Notes: generated by a model not told the origin, from the letters alone. Shown: positions 26,155 through 35,068, numbered from the stretch's first letter. The stretch: 64,000 nucleotides of DNA from Halostagnicola sp. A-GB9-2 (GCF_030068615.1 NZ_JASJOC010000007.1:120765-184764); one strand, 5' to 3'. Made by a program: numbers and translations.

Positions 26155-28629
26155 TTACTCGAGGTCCCGGACGTTCTTCCGGATGTGATCGGGTGCGACG
26201 GGGATCTGATCCGCAGGCTCGTCGATGCCGAGCGGCTCGAGCGCCGCGTTGATCGAGGTAGCGATGCTCGCGGGAGCGTCGATCATGCCGCCTTCGCCGA
26301 CGCCTTTCGCACCGGTTTCGGTGTAAGGCGAGGGCGTCTCGGTGTGTTCCATCTGGATCTCCGGGACGTTTTCGATCGACGGAAGCAGGTAATCGAACAG
26401 CGTGATCGCCTGTGGCTGTCCGTCATCCTCGTAGCCGAACTCCTCTAAGAGCGACGCGCCGATTCCCTGAGCGATGCCGCCGTGGGCCTGGCCTTCGACG
26501 ATCATCGGGTTCAACATCGTCCCACAATCACGCACCGTGTGGAACGTGAGAATGTCGACCTCGCCGGTTTCGACGTCGACCTCGACGATGGGCGCGTTCG
26601 CCCCGAAGGCGGCCGTCGGGTAGACCGGGAACTTTCGCGAGAACGCCTCGTCGAACTCCTCGAACTCCGTCGCGGGGTGGTCGTAGTTGTAGCTGACCTG
26701 CGTGAGCCGTCTATCGGCGTCGTCGATCGCCGCGAGATCAGCTAACGAGAGCGAGTCGCCGGTGTCGATTCGCTCAAGCGCGCCGTCGCGGTAGCTGATG
26801 TCTTCCCCGGAAACGCCCCAGTGGTCGGCTGCGACCGCTTTCGCGTTCGCGACGAACTTTTCTGCAAGGCCGACGGTCGCTCCCGAGAGCATCACGGCCA
26901 TCCGCGACGCCGCGCTTCCGTACTCCGTGGGGGCGTCGATGCTGTCGAGGTAGTCGACCTCAATATCGCTCGGGAGGATCTCGAGTTCGTCGGCGAGCAG
27001 TTGGGAAACCAGCGTCTGGTGGCCCTGTCCCGACGAGTCCGTCGCGAGAGAGGCTGTAACCGTGCCGTCGTCCTCGAGGGTCGCCCGGAGGTGTTCCGGC
27101 AGTTCCTCGACGTCGTCGCGGTCTCGGTCCTCGAGCGCGTCGCGGTCGCTTCGCTGGCGGTCGGTCCAGTCCGAGCCGCTGACACCAGGCTCGATGATGA
27201 CGCTCGGCTGGACGCCCCGGTACTTGCCCTCTTCGCGTTTTGCCTCGACGACTTCCGGGTCGAGGAGCCCGCCGTCTCGTTCGTCGTCGATGATCTCCTG
27301 TATGCGATCGAGGGTCGCGGGGTAGTCGCCCGAATCGTAGATGTTCTTCGAGGGAAGGGTGTATGGCATCTGCTCGGGCTGGATCATGTTTCGGCGTCGG
27401 AACTCCGTCGGATCCATCCCGATTTCGCGGGCGGCCTTGTCGACGACCATCTCCAGCGCGTAGATGTGCGGGTCGACGCCGAATCCGCGGTAGGCCGTCT
27501 GAGAGGTTTTGTTGGTCAGGACGAGATCGTACTCGTAGGTGACGTCCTCGATATCGTAGGAGTTGGTGACCACCGAGAGCGGCTTGAGAACCTGGTTGAC
27601 GGGATAGCGCGGGTACGCGCCGAAGTCGTCGACGAACCAGACCTCGAGCCCGCGGATCGTTCCGTCGTCGTCGACGGCCATGCGCATTTCGTACTCTCGA
27701 TCCGAACAGTGCATGTCTCCGCCCTGGAGGTTCTCGATCCGGTCCTCTTCGAATTTGACGGGTTGTTCGAGTTGCTGGCTCGCCATCGCGGCCAGACAGC
27801 AGTAGCGGTGAATGCCGATCTTGGTTCCGTAACTCCCGCCGACGTCCGCCGGGACGTTGACCCGAACGTCGTCTTCGCCATAGCCCAGCGTCTCGTAAAT
27901 CATGTTGTCGACGAGGGTGTGCAACTGGATGTTGCAGTCGATATCGAACGAATCGCCGTCCTCGTCGTAGCGTGCGACGACGCCCGCAGTCTCGAGCGGG
28001 ACGCCGGATATCCGTCCCCACGAATAGTCGCCCTCGACGACGGTGTCGGCGTCGTCGAACGCGCCCGACGGATCGCCGAACTCGATTCGTTCGTGGTCGA
28101 CGACGTTCGTTCCCGCGTGCTCGTGGACGACGACATCGTCCTCTCGAGCGGCCATTCCGTCCGCGACAGCATCTATGGAGTTGTACTCGACCGTGACGAG
28201 ATCCGCGATATCTTCAGCCGCGTATCGGTTCGAGGCGACGATTGCCACGACGGGTTCGCCAACGAAGCGAGCTTTCTCGTCGGCGAGCGACCACTCGAAC
28301 AGGTCGGCCTCGCCGTCTTCGGTCTCGACGCTTTCGATACCGGTCGGCATCGGGTTGTACTCCGCTTTCAGGTCCTCGGCTGTCAGGACGAGTTCGCAGT
28401 CGGGGTGGGCTTTGGCCTCGCTCGTCTCGATAGACTCGATCTCCGCGTGGGCGTGCATACTCCGGACGAGCGCCATGTGCAGACAGTTATCCGGCGTGAT
28501 GTCGTGGATGAACTCCGCTTTCCCCGTCAGAATCCGATGATCTTCGACTCGAGGGAGTCCCTGGCCCGTGAACGATTCAGATTCGGCATCAGCGTCGTCG
28601 CCGACTTCGGTTGGTTGCGATCGGGACAT
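26155..28629 (-). CDS. Molybdenum hydroxylase large (molybdopterin-binding) subunit
   Basis: This 824-residue catalytic subunit of the xanthine dehydrogenase/aldehyde oxidase family hydroxylates a C-H bond next to a ring nitrogen or aldehyde using water. The catalytic Glu lies in GAKGVGEGGM (E779), QAHGGIAQGIGASLLEE binds the cofactor, and the N terminus has the ald_Xan_dh domain (GQGLPRVEDHRILTGKAEFI). The loop TAYRGFGVDP near residue 370 is like the FRGFG of xanthine dehydrogenases and lacks the Cys of true CO dehydrogenase (AYRCSFR), so CO oxidation is unlikely. It starts 3 bases after the 2Fe-2S gene stop. Hypoxanthine, xanthine, nicotinate-like or pyrimidine rings are candidate substrates. 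Confidence 0.93.
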   Translation of the reverse strand: MSRSQPTEVGDDADAESESFTGQGLPRVEDHRILTGKAEFIHDITPDNCLHMALVRSMHAHAEIESIETSEAKAHPDCELVLTAEDLKAEYNPMPTGIESVETEDGEADLFEWSLADEKARFVGEPVVAIVASNRYAAEDIADLVTVEYNSIDAVADGMAAREDDVVVHEHAGTNVVDHERIEFGDPSGAFDDADTVVEGDYSWGRISGVPLETAGVVARYDEDGDSFDIDCNIQLHTLVDNMIYETLGYGEDDVRVNVPADVGGSYGTKIGIHRYCCLAAMASQQLEQPVKFEEDRIENLQGGDMHCSDREYEMRMAVDDDGTIRGLEVWFVDDFGAYPRYPVNQVLKPLSVVTNSYDIEDVTYEYDLVLTNKTSQTAYRGFGVDPHIYALEMVVDKAAREIGMDPTEFRRRNMIQPEQMPYTLPSKNIYDSGDYPATLDRIQEIIDDERDGGLLDPEVVEAKREEGKYRGVQPSVIIEPGVSGSDWTDRQRSDRDALEDRDRDDVEELPEHLRATLEDDGTVTASLATDSSGQGHQTLVSQLLADELEILPSDIEVDYLDSIDAPTEYGSAASRMAVMLSGATVGLAEKFVANAKAVAADHWGVSGEDISYRDGALERIDTGDSLSLADLAAIDDADRRLTQVSYNYDHPATEFEEFDEAFSRKFPVYPTAAFGANAPIVEVDVETGEVDILTFHTVRDCGTMLNPMIVEGQAHGGIAQGIGASLLEEFGYEDDGQPQAITLFDYLLPSIENVPEIQMEHTETPSPYTETGAKGVGEGGMIDAPASIATSINAALEPLGIDEPADQIPVAPDHIRKNVRDLE

Positions 28630-28632
28630 GGA

Positions 28633-29139
28633 TTACTCCTCCATCTTCTCCGCGGCGTGTTCGACCGCTTCGTAGATGTTCTGGTAGCCGGTACACCGAC
28701 AGATGTTGTCGGCCAGCCCGGTCTCGATCTCTTCTCGAGTCGGATCGGGATTCTCCTCGAGCAGTTCCTTCGTCGCCATGACGAATCCGCTCGTACAGAA
28801 TCCACACTGGAGCGCGTGCGTTTCGTGAAACGCCTCCTGAATGGGGTGGAGCGAGCCGTCGTCGTCCAGTCCTTCGACGGTTTCGATCTCCGCCCCGTCG
28901 GCCTGGACGGCGTAGGAGAGACAACTTTTGACCGTTCGGCCGTCCTGCTGGACCGTACACGCGCCACAAACGCCGTGTTCGCAACCGACGCGGACGCCGT
29001 TGAGATCGCACTCGTATCGCAGAAAGTCGGAGAGTTTGAGCCGCGGTTCGACGGCCGCGGTTACCGGTTCACCGTTGACGGTCACCGTGATCTCTTCGGT
29101 CACGGGGCCGTCCGTTCCATCTGTGCTATCGGTGCTCAT
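28633..29139 (-). CDS. Molybdenum hydroxylase [2Fe-2S] subunit
   Basis: This 168-residue iron-sulfur subunit carries two [2Fe-2S] clusters. The plant-ferredoxin-type cluster uses C53, C58, C61 and C73 (GCEHGVCGACTVQ), and the second uses C112, C115, C147 and C149 (QCGFCTSGF and NICRCTGYQ). The ATG at 29139 gives the normal family length with a short acidic N-terminal extension; the open frame extends 19 codons further. It is the first gene of the leftward pair with the Mo subunit. It diverges from the hydantoinase-type gene at 29330, so the two operons may be co-regulated. Confidence 0.94.
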   Translation of the reverse strand: MSTDSTDGTDGPVTEEITVTVNGEPVTAAVEPRLKLSDFLRYECDLNGVRVGCEHGVCGACTVQQDGRTVKSCLSYAVQADGAEIETVEGLDDDGSLHPIQEAFHETHALQCGFCTSGFVMATKELLEENPDPTREEIETGLADNICRCTGYQNIYEAVEHAAEKMEE

Positions 29140-29329
29140 GGAGATAGGTAAACTATCCCGTGACCGAGACATAAGCGTTGCGTTGCCGGCGGACAATCTC
29201 CTCGATTCGTTTGGCCGGATGTGGATCGTGCTGGGGCGGTCAAGAACGTAACCGCCGACTGATCAAGCAGCCGAGAACAACCGCCGACTGATCGGGTACA
29301 CTCAAGTAGGATGAGCTACGTGTAGACGT

Positions 29330-30760
29330 ATGGTCGACGCAACCGGAGACCTTCGAGTGACTAATGCGCGAGTTGTCACTCCGAACGGCACGATCAGCGG
29401 CGGAGTTGTAGCGAACGACGGTATCATCGTCGGTGTCGGCGATGAGTCGAACCTTCCCGAAGCGGACCGAGAGATCGACGCTGAAGGCAATTACCTGATT
29501 CCCGGATTTATCGATCCCCACGTTCACTGGGGGCTCTCTCGATACGAGTTCGACTACCACGAGGGACTCGAGCACGACTTCGAAACCGAGACGCGCGGCG
29601 CGATTCACGGCGGCGTGACGACGGTCGTGAACTTCCTCCTGCAGAAAGAGCCCTACGTCCCGGATATGGACTTCTTCAAACGCGCCGGCGAGGAGAACTC
29701 CTACATCGATTTCGGCTATCACGCGATCGTCCACCAGGACCATCACGTCGACGAAATCGAGGAACTCGCCGACGCCGGCGTCCGTTCGTACAAGGTCTTC
29801 TTTAACTGGTACAAACACGCCTCGCCCGAACTCGGCATCGATCACTCCGACGCGGGTCGAACGTACCGCGTGCTCGATCGCGTTTCGGACATCCCAGGCG
29901 GCGTCGTGATGTTCCACGCCGAAAACGAGGACCTCGCGATCGAACGTCGCAAAGAACTCCAGGAAGAGGGCCGCAACGACCTCGAGGCGTGGTCCGAAGC
30001 CTCGCCGAACGTCGCCGAGGCGATGCAGATCGAACAGATCGGCCGGCTCACTGAGTACACGGACTCGCGCGCCTACATCGTTCACATGAGCACCGGCGAA
30101 GGCGTCGACGTCTGCGAGCGCTTCCAGGACAAAGGAGTCAACCTTCACGCGGAAACGCTTCCGGCGTTCCTCAGCCACACCTACGAGCAGGACGACCTCG
30201 GTATCTGGGGGAAGATTTCCCCGCCGCTTCGAGGCGAGGAGAGCAAAAAACGCCTCTGGGAGGGAATCCGAACCGGCGTCGTCGACTACGTCGGAACTGA
30301 CCACTGCCCGCACAAAATCGAGTTCAAGGAGAAGGACACGGGCAAACACGGCGATATCTGGGACGCGATCCCCGGCGACAACAACGGGATCGAGTACTTC
30401 CTCCCAGTCATGATGAGCGAGGGCGTCAACAAGAACCGCCTCAGCATGGAACGACTTGTCGAAGTCTGTTCGACCAACAACGCCAAACGCTGGGGGCTCT
30501 ACCCCCGAAAAGGAGCCATCGCAGAGGGCTCGGACGCCGATATGGTCATCGTCGACTTAGAGAAGAGCACGGTCGTCGACGACGACTTCTATCACACGAT
30601 GGAGCCTCGCTACTCGACGTACCACGGCGAGGAACTCACCGGCCTGCCGACCCACACGATCGTCGACGGCGAGGTCGTCGTCGAAGACGGCGAGTTACTC
30701 GCCGAACCGGGCGGCCGCGAGTACCTCCCGCGCGGACCGGAAGGGGTCGCGCTCGAGTAA
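29330..30760 (+). CDS. Hydantoinase/dihydropyrimidinase-type amidohydrolase
   Basis: This 476-residue cyclic amidohydrolase has a dinuclear metal site: H64 and H66 (IDPHVHWG), the Lys to be carboxylated K155 (SYKVFFNW), H196 (MFHAENED), H252 (IVHMSTGEG) and D324 (GTDHCPH). The family opens cyclic amides such as hydantoin, dihydropyrimidines, allantoin or dihydroorotate. The remaining segments (SPPLRGEE, DMVIVDLEK) are typical. It is followed after 2 bases by the MocA-like gene, so a cofactor maturation gene and the ring-opening enzyme share an operon. This ties the hydrolase to the Mo-hydroxylase pathway. Which ring it opens is not decided by sequence. Confidence 0.9.
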   Translation: MVDATGDLRVTNARVVTPNGTISGGVVANDGIIVGVGDESNLPEADREIDAEGNYLIPGFIDPHVHWGLSRYEFDYHEGLEHDFETETRGAIHGGVTTVVNFLLQKEPYVPDMDFFKRAGEENSYIDFGYHAIVHQDHHVDEIEELADAGVRSYKVFFNWYKHASPELGIDHSDAGRTYRVLDRVSDIPGGVVMFHAENEDLAIERRKELQEEGRNDLEAWSEASPNVAEAMQIEQIGRLTEYTDSRAYIVHMSTGEGVDVCERFQDKGVNLHAETLPAFLSHTYEQDDLGIWGKISPPLRGEESKKRLWEGIRTGVVDYVGTDHCPHKIEFKEKDTGKHGDIWDAIPGDNNGIEYFLPVMMSEGVNKNRLSMERLVEVCSTNNAKRWGLYPRKGAIAEGSDADMVIVDLEKSTVVDDDFYHTMEPRYSTYHGEELTGLPTHTIVDGEVVVEDGELLAEPGGREYLPRGPEGVALE

Positions 30761-30762
30761 CC

Positions 30763-31371
30763 ATGACCGAACTCGTCGGCGTCGTGCTCGCGGCGGGTCT
30801 CGGGACTCGATTCGAGGACGGTAACAAGCTGCTCGCGACGGTCGAGGACGAGCCGATCGTCCGCCGGGCCGTTCGATCGCTCGCCGATGCATCGCTCGAT
30901 CGTACGGTCGCCATCGTCGGAAACGACGCCTCGGTTGTTCGCGACGCGGTTGAGCCGCACGTCGACGAGACGCTCAAAAACGACAAGTACGAACTCGGAC
31001 AGAGTCGTTCGGTTCGACTGGGTGCTCGATATGCACGGGAAGCCGGTGCCGACGCCGCGGTGTTTCTTCCTGGAGACATGCCCTGTGTCGATCCGGAAAC
31101 CGTTCGGCGGCTCGGTACCGCGTATCGAGACGGTGGGGCGGACATACTGGTCCCGACTCACGACGGCCAGCGCGGCAACCCGGTCCTGTTCGATGCGGTC
31201 CACTTCGACGATCTAACGTCGCTTTCGGGAGACGTCGGCGGTCGATCGTTGTTCGCCGAGGGGACTGTCCGTCGCGTTTCAGTCGACGATCCGGGAATCC
31301 ATCTCGACGTCAATACGGAAGCCGACCTCAGAAGCGCCCGTCAGTCCGACTGCGGCGTCGGCCGTTCGTGA
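30763..31371 (+). CDS. mocA: MocA-like molybdenum cofactor cytidylyltransferase
   Basis: This 202-residue nucleotidyltransferase would add CMP to molybdopterin, making the dinucleotide cofactor of xanthine-dehydrogenase-family enzymes. The N-terminal loop VLAAGLGTRFEDGNKLLA, the metal motif FLPGDMPCVDPE and the RGNPVLFDA segment are the family landmarks. It starts 2 bases after the hydantoinase-type gene. Its last 31 bases overlap the 3' end of the convergent XdhC gene, an uncommon tail-to-tail overlap. A MobA (GMP) role is less likely given the neighbouring hydroxylase. Confidence 0.9.
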   Translation: MTELVGVVLAAGLGTRFEDGNKLLATVEDEPIVRRAVRSLADASLDRTVAIVGNDASVVRDAVEPHVDETLKNDKYELGQSRSVRLGARYAREAGADAAVFLPGDMPCVDPETVRRLGTAYRDGGADILVPTHDGQRGNPVLFDAVHFDDLTSLSGDVGGRSLFAEGTVRRVSVDDPGIHLDVNTEADLRSARQSDCGVGRS

Positions 31372-32486
31372 ATCGGGCCGTCTCGATCGCGGAGCCGCCC
31401 ACCGCTTTTATCGTTACTCACCGCGATGACCTCCGAGACGATACTCAACGCGATTTCGACCGGTTCGCCGCCGCCGAGCTCGAGACCGACCGGCGTCGCT
31501 ATCCGCTCTCGGTCGTCCGTCGATAGCATCACTCCTTCCTCCTCGAGATCGTCTCTGAGGCGTTGGAACCGTTCTCGAGGACCCATAAGTCCGATAAACG
31601 GGACTGGTGTTTCGAGGAGCGTTTCGAGGGCGAGTCGGTCGTCGACGAAATTGTGGGACATCACGACGGGATAGGTCCGCTCGTCGACGAGTTCATCCAG
31701 GTCCGACGGATGCGTCGAAACGACGCGATCGGCCCGCGGAAACGCCGATTCCTCGGCCTGTCCGCCTCTGGCCGTCGCGACCGTCACGTGCAACCCGACG
31801 TCTCGAGCGAGACGCGTTACGGGTCGAACGTCGGGCTGACCGCCGAACACTAACAGCCGCGTCGGCGGAGTGATTCCGTCGACGAAGAGTTCGACGGAGC
31901 CCTCGGCCGTTTCGACTGTTTGGGTACACCACTTACCGTCTTTCGCCCGCTCACGTGCAACGTTCCTGACCCGTTCGAGAACGGCGGGCGGCAGCGGTGA
32001 ACTGTCCACTGCGTTCGTCGGTGAGCCATCGGCTGTAAGAACAGCTTTCGACCCGGTTGGAACTGCGTCGGTTCCATCGATTGCCGTCACGAGCGTTCGA
32101 GACTCCCCGCGGTGGAACGCATCGACTGGTTCCGTCCACGTCCCGTCCGCCGGCTCGACGAGAACATCTACGATACCTTCACAGCCGAGACCGAGCCCCC
32201 ATCCGTCCTCATCGTCGGTGAGGTCGAAGGTGACGACCCGCGTCGCGTTTTCCGCGATGACGTCCTGTGCAACCTTCTGAAGGGGCCCCTCGAGACAGCC
32301 CGCAGTAATCCCGCCATACGTCGACCCGTCTCCCCCGAGTATCATCTTCGCGCCGGGTCGTCGGTACGCGGATCCATCCACCCGTATCACCGTCGCGACT
32401 GCGTGCTCGACGGGGTCGCCGAGCGTCTCCTCGAGCAGCTCGAACAGGTCGAGGGTGGTCACGCCCCAGGGGTCTGTATCGCTCAT
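31341..32486 (-). CDS. xdhC: XdhC/CoxI family molybdenum hydroxylase maturation factor
   Basis: This 381-residue protein of the XdhC/CoxI family inserts the sulfurated molybdenum cofactor into xanthine-dehydrogenase-type enzymes. The N-terminal XdhC domain has VIRVDGSAYRRPGAKMIL and GITAGCLEGPLQKVAQD. The C-terminal Rossmann domain has LLVFGGQPDVRPVTRLARD and MSHNFVDDRLALE. AAATATA at 32511-32517 (minus strand) is about 28 bases before the ATG at 32486, so the 42 extra upstream codons are not used. It overlaps the mocA end by 31 bases and diverges from an IclR-type regulator. Confidence 0.93.
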   Translation of the reverse strand: MSDTDPWGVTTLDLFELLEETLGDPVEHAVATVIRVDGSAYRRPGAKMILGGDGSTYGGITAGCLEGPLQKVAQDVIAENATRVVTFDLTDDEDGWGLGLGCEGIVDVLVEPADGTWTEPVDAFHRGESRTLVTAIDGTDAVPTGSKAVLTADGSPTNAVDSSPLPPAVLERVRNVARERAKDGKWCTQTVETAEGSVELFVDGITPPTRLLVFGGQPDVRPVTRLARDVGLHVTVATARGGQAEESAFPRADRVVSTHPSDLDELVDERTYPVVMSHNFVDDRLALETLLETPVPFIGLMGPRERFQRLRDDLEEEGVMLSTDDRERIATPVGLELGGGEPVEIALSIVSEVIAVSNDKSGGRLRDRDGPIHERPTPQSD

Positions 32487-32722
32487 ACGCGTACGATAGG
32501 GGGCAAGCTGTATATTTGTTATCCTATGCCACTCTCCGTTCGGTATCGTGGAACGGCGTGAATATCGCCGGGGTAGACGCTCGTTCAACACGATCTGTGG
32601 ATTCTCCACCATTTTTGTTTTTATACACTTCTACGAGTGATTTTGCTCAGCTCTGGAAACACTCTCTGTCAACGGTTACCATCCGATAGTATTCGCTGGA
32701 GGGTCCGTTCTACGATGCTGAA

Positions 32723-32731
32723 CATTTAATA
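32723..32731 (+). promoter_or_regulatory. TATA-like box of the IclR gene
   Basis: CATTTAATA is about 28 bases before the ATG at 32755. With the minus-strand AAATATA at 32511-32517 for xdhC it forms a divergent promoter pair. Confidence 0.5.
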
Positions 32732-32754
32732 ACATCCGCTTCGTACCGTTGGGT

Positions 32755-33519
32755 ATGACAGACGCCGAAACAAACGGCATTCAGGCGACCGAGCGAACGT
32801 TCACCATCGTGGAAGCGCTCAACGAACTCGACGGTGCGGGTGTCTCCGAACTCGCGAGGCACGTCGACCTCCCGAAAAGTACCGTCCACAACCACTTGAA
32901 TACGCTCGAGTCCGCGGAGTATGTCGTCCGCCGGGATGGAGAGTATCGAACTGGGCTGAAATTCCTCCAGACGGGTGAGATTGCCCGAAATCAGCACAAA
33001 CTGTATCAGGTAGCGCGATCCGAGGTCGATAAACTCGCCGATAAGACTGGGGATATCTCCGGTTTGATGACCGAAGAGCACGGTCGCGGCGTCTTCATCT
33101 ATCGAGGGCGCGGGCCGGAAGCAGCCCGGATCGACACCCACATCGGGGATCGAATCCCTCTACACTGCACCGCGCTCGGTAAAGTCATTATGGCGTTCCT
33201 TCCGGACGACCGTGTCGACGCAATCGTCGAGCGACACGGCCTCGAACAGCTCACTCACAACACGATCACCGACCGCGACCGGCTGTTCGAAGCGCTCGAG
33301 GAGGCCCGAGAACGAAAGATTGCGTTCGATGACGAGGAGCGACTCAACGGGTTGCGAAGCGTCGCGGCACCGATTCTCGACGGGACGAATACGGTTATCG
33401 GTGCCATTAGCGTCGCCGGACCGACGCATCGAATGCAAGGCGAACGGTTCCGGACTGAACTGCCGGATCAGGCACTCGGCGTCGCGAACATCATCGAACT
33501 CAACATCCAGCATTCGTAG
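32755..33519 (+). CDS. IclR family transcriptional regulator
   Basis: This 254-residue regulator has an N-terminal winged helix (VSELARHVDLPKSTVHNHLN near residues 30-50) and the C-terminal IclR effector domain (IPLHCTALGKVIMAFL, ISVAGPTHRM). The ATG at 32755 is set by CATTTAATA at 32723-32731, about 28 bases upstream. It diverges from the xdhC gene at the right edge of the hydroxylase island, the usual place for a specific repressor or activator of a catabolic cluster. It resembles the IclR gene at 61438 over its whole length. The effector is unknown. Confidence 0.93.
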   Translation: MTDAETNGIQATERTFTIVEALNELDGAGVSELARHVDLPKSTVHNHLNTLESAEYVVRRDGEYRTGLKFLQTGEIARNQHKLYQVARSEVDKLADKTGDISGLMTEEHGRGVFIYRGRGPEAARIDTHIGDRIPLHCTALGKVIMAFLPDDRVDAIVERHGLEQLTHNTITDRDRLFEALEEARERKIAFDDEERLNGLRSVAAPILDGTNTVIGAISVAGPTHRMQGERFRTELPDQALGVANIIELNIQHS

Positions 33520-34340
33520 CCGTTCTATATCGTTGAACGGCTCCGGAAACTTCTTGGCCTTTATGCTCTGTCTCGCACTCTGCGTTCGGAATCGGTCGCA
33601 CGATTTACGGACATACTCGTGTAATATGATCTTGCTTTGCTAGTAGTTAGAAGTCTTTACTCGAAATATCATCAGTTAATAACCGTTGCTGTGCGATACT
33701 GTTTTGCGGGGATACCGACAAGATCAGGATGCTAGTTTCTATGTATTACCATCCAATCTATCGAATTACTACCTAAAATGCAAGAATATTCGGTTTAGCC
33801 CTTCTAATTCGGTTATTTTCCGCGAAACAGGATCAATATCGTCTGTCTCGATCTTGAGCATGTTACTATTATATACTGTATTAAGATAACAAACTATAGG
33901 ACGATATGTATTATAATAACGCTTTTCTTTCAAGGTTTGTATAATAATAGTCCTTTAGCAGTACCTTCTCGGGATCTCTACAGTGGATATCCTAACTATT
34001 TATTCGGTTTTCGCTTTGCTATCGACCTCTCTCAGGAGATTTATTGTACTCTTTGGCTGGATAAATTGGGAAACGACTTCTAAATTAACATCGCGTATTT
34101 GTCGTCGAGTGGACGGCTGAATCGGTCCGATAGCTTCCTCCGACAGCGAGGACATCCGTGGCCAGTAGCTGTGATTTCTGATCGCACCGCAAAACAATAG
34201 TGGTCCGCTCGGTTGATCGCTAGCGGTGCCGTCGTTCCCCTCGACCTCAGTTACGACTTCGAACGCACCCGCTCATCATCTGGCGCGTCTGGGCAGTATA
34301 GTACGTCGTCGCTCCCTCGGCGGTGATTGCTCCAGTGGGT
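33520..34340. other. AT-rich region without a convincing gene
   Basis: From about 33600 to 34100 the sequence is clearly richer in A+T than the flanks, with runs such as TATTATAATAACG. I see no intact family. On the minus strand a 33-codon ORF at 34247-34348 overlaps the end of the secreted-protein gene (ATGAGTGA junction; MSEPTGAITAEGATTYYTAQ then 13 more residues). A second open stretch at 34000-34197 has no recognisable similarity. These could be remnants of a third surface gene. No transposase or clear terminal repeat is seen. Confidence 0.4.
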
Positions 34341-35009
34341 TCACTCATTGGTCGGCTGACGAACCCTCAGTCCAACGGATTCGATTCGATCGTACGTTTC
34401 GGTTCCACGGGCGTTTACCTCGACAGCTACACAAAGTAACTCCCTCGGATCCACGACGACTCCACTTTCCTGGAGTAGGTCACCACTCCGACCCCGCTCT
34501 GGAATCGTATAGTGAAACTTCACAGCGCCGTTCGGTTGTACAACCGAACTTTCGTCAGTCGGTGTCCCATCGTACAGCCTCAGGTGCAGTTCGACGGGTT
34601 CTCCGCGCGTCTCGGTTTCGACTCCACCGAGGTTTGCGATGATAAACGCAACGTTCCCTGGATCGACGATTCCTTGACGGGCCAACCGGCCAACTCGAGT
34701 CGTCGAATCCAAGTTCACCGATTCGAACGCGATGTGCTGTAGAAACCCACTGTCGTCTTCCTGAATAATACTTGATCGACTAACTCCGATTTCGTCCCTT
34801 CCCAACGCCTGGAAACGATGATCTGTGTTGTCGAGGTCGGCGATCGTTTGGACGCGGACGTCGCCGCTTGTCGAACCGTCGATTTCACTCGTCTGGACCC
34901 AGTTTCCTCGACTCCCGTCTTGGTCGCCCCCGAACGCACCGCTCGCGATGAACTTGCTGCTACCGAATCCGAGGGCACCGAGGCCGATCAACAGATTTCT
35001 GCGTTGCAT
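34341..35009 (-). CDS. Secreted haloarchaeal protein with SipW/Tat-like leader
   Basis: This 222-residue protein starts MQRRNLLIGLGALGFGSSKF, a positively charged N terminus with twin Arg and a hydrophobic Gly/Leu/Ala stretch, then an SGAFGG-type cleavage region. The mature part is polar and beta-rich (VAFIIANLGGVETETRGEPVEL), suggesting a beta-sandwich. It lies 59 bases after the DUF1102-like gene on the same strand, so both probably form one operon. No enzymatic motif is visible. A minor subunit of a surface fibre, like TapA to TasA, is an inference from leader type and context. Confidence 0.75.
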   Translation of the reverse strand: MQRRNLLIGLGALGFGSSKFIASGAFGGDQDGSRGNWVQTSEIDGSTSGDVRVQTIADLDNTDHRFQALGRDEIGVSRSSIIQEDDSGFLQHIAFESVNLDSTTRVGRLARQGIVDPGNVAFIIANLGGVETETRGEPVELHLRLYDGTPTDESSVVQPNGAVKFHYTIPERGRSGDLLQESGVVVDPRELLCVAVEVNARGTETYDRIESVGLRVRQPTNE

Positions 35010-35068
35010 TAGTGGAAATCCTTCAGTGGAACGAGTAACTGGTACTAACGCTCAAGCGACGATTCCCG

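Noticed and set aside
26155..29139. Aerobic CO dehydrogenase (CoxLS)
   Set aside because: The active-site loop is AYRGFGVDP, without the Cys of the form I motif AYRCSFR, and the context is heterocycle breakdown. CoxG and CoxM similarity alone is not specific to CO.
26821..29151. 776-codon open frame opposite the Mo-hydroxylase large subunit
   Set aside because: It is the antisense shadow of a high-GC gene; its translation is Val/Arg-rich without motifs, while the minus strand encodes complete hydroxylase and 2Fe-2S signatures.
34000..34197. 65-codon minus-strand ORF in the AT-rich gap
   Set aside because: Composition is not typical of haloarchaeal proteins and no motif is visible; could be a remnant but not supportable as a gene.
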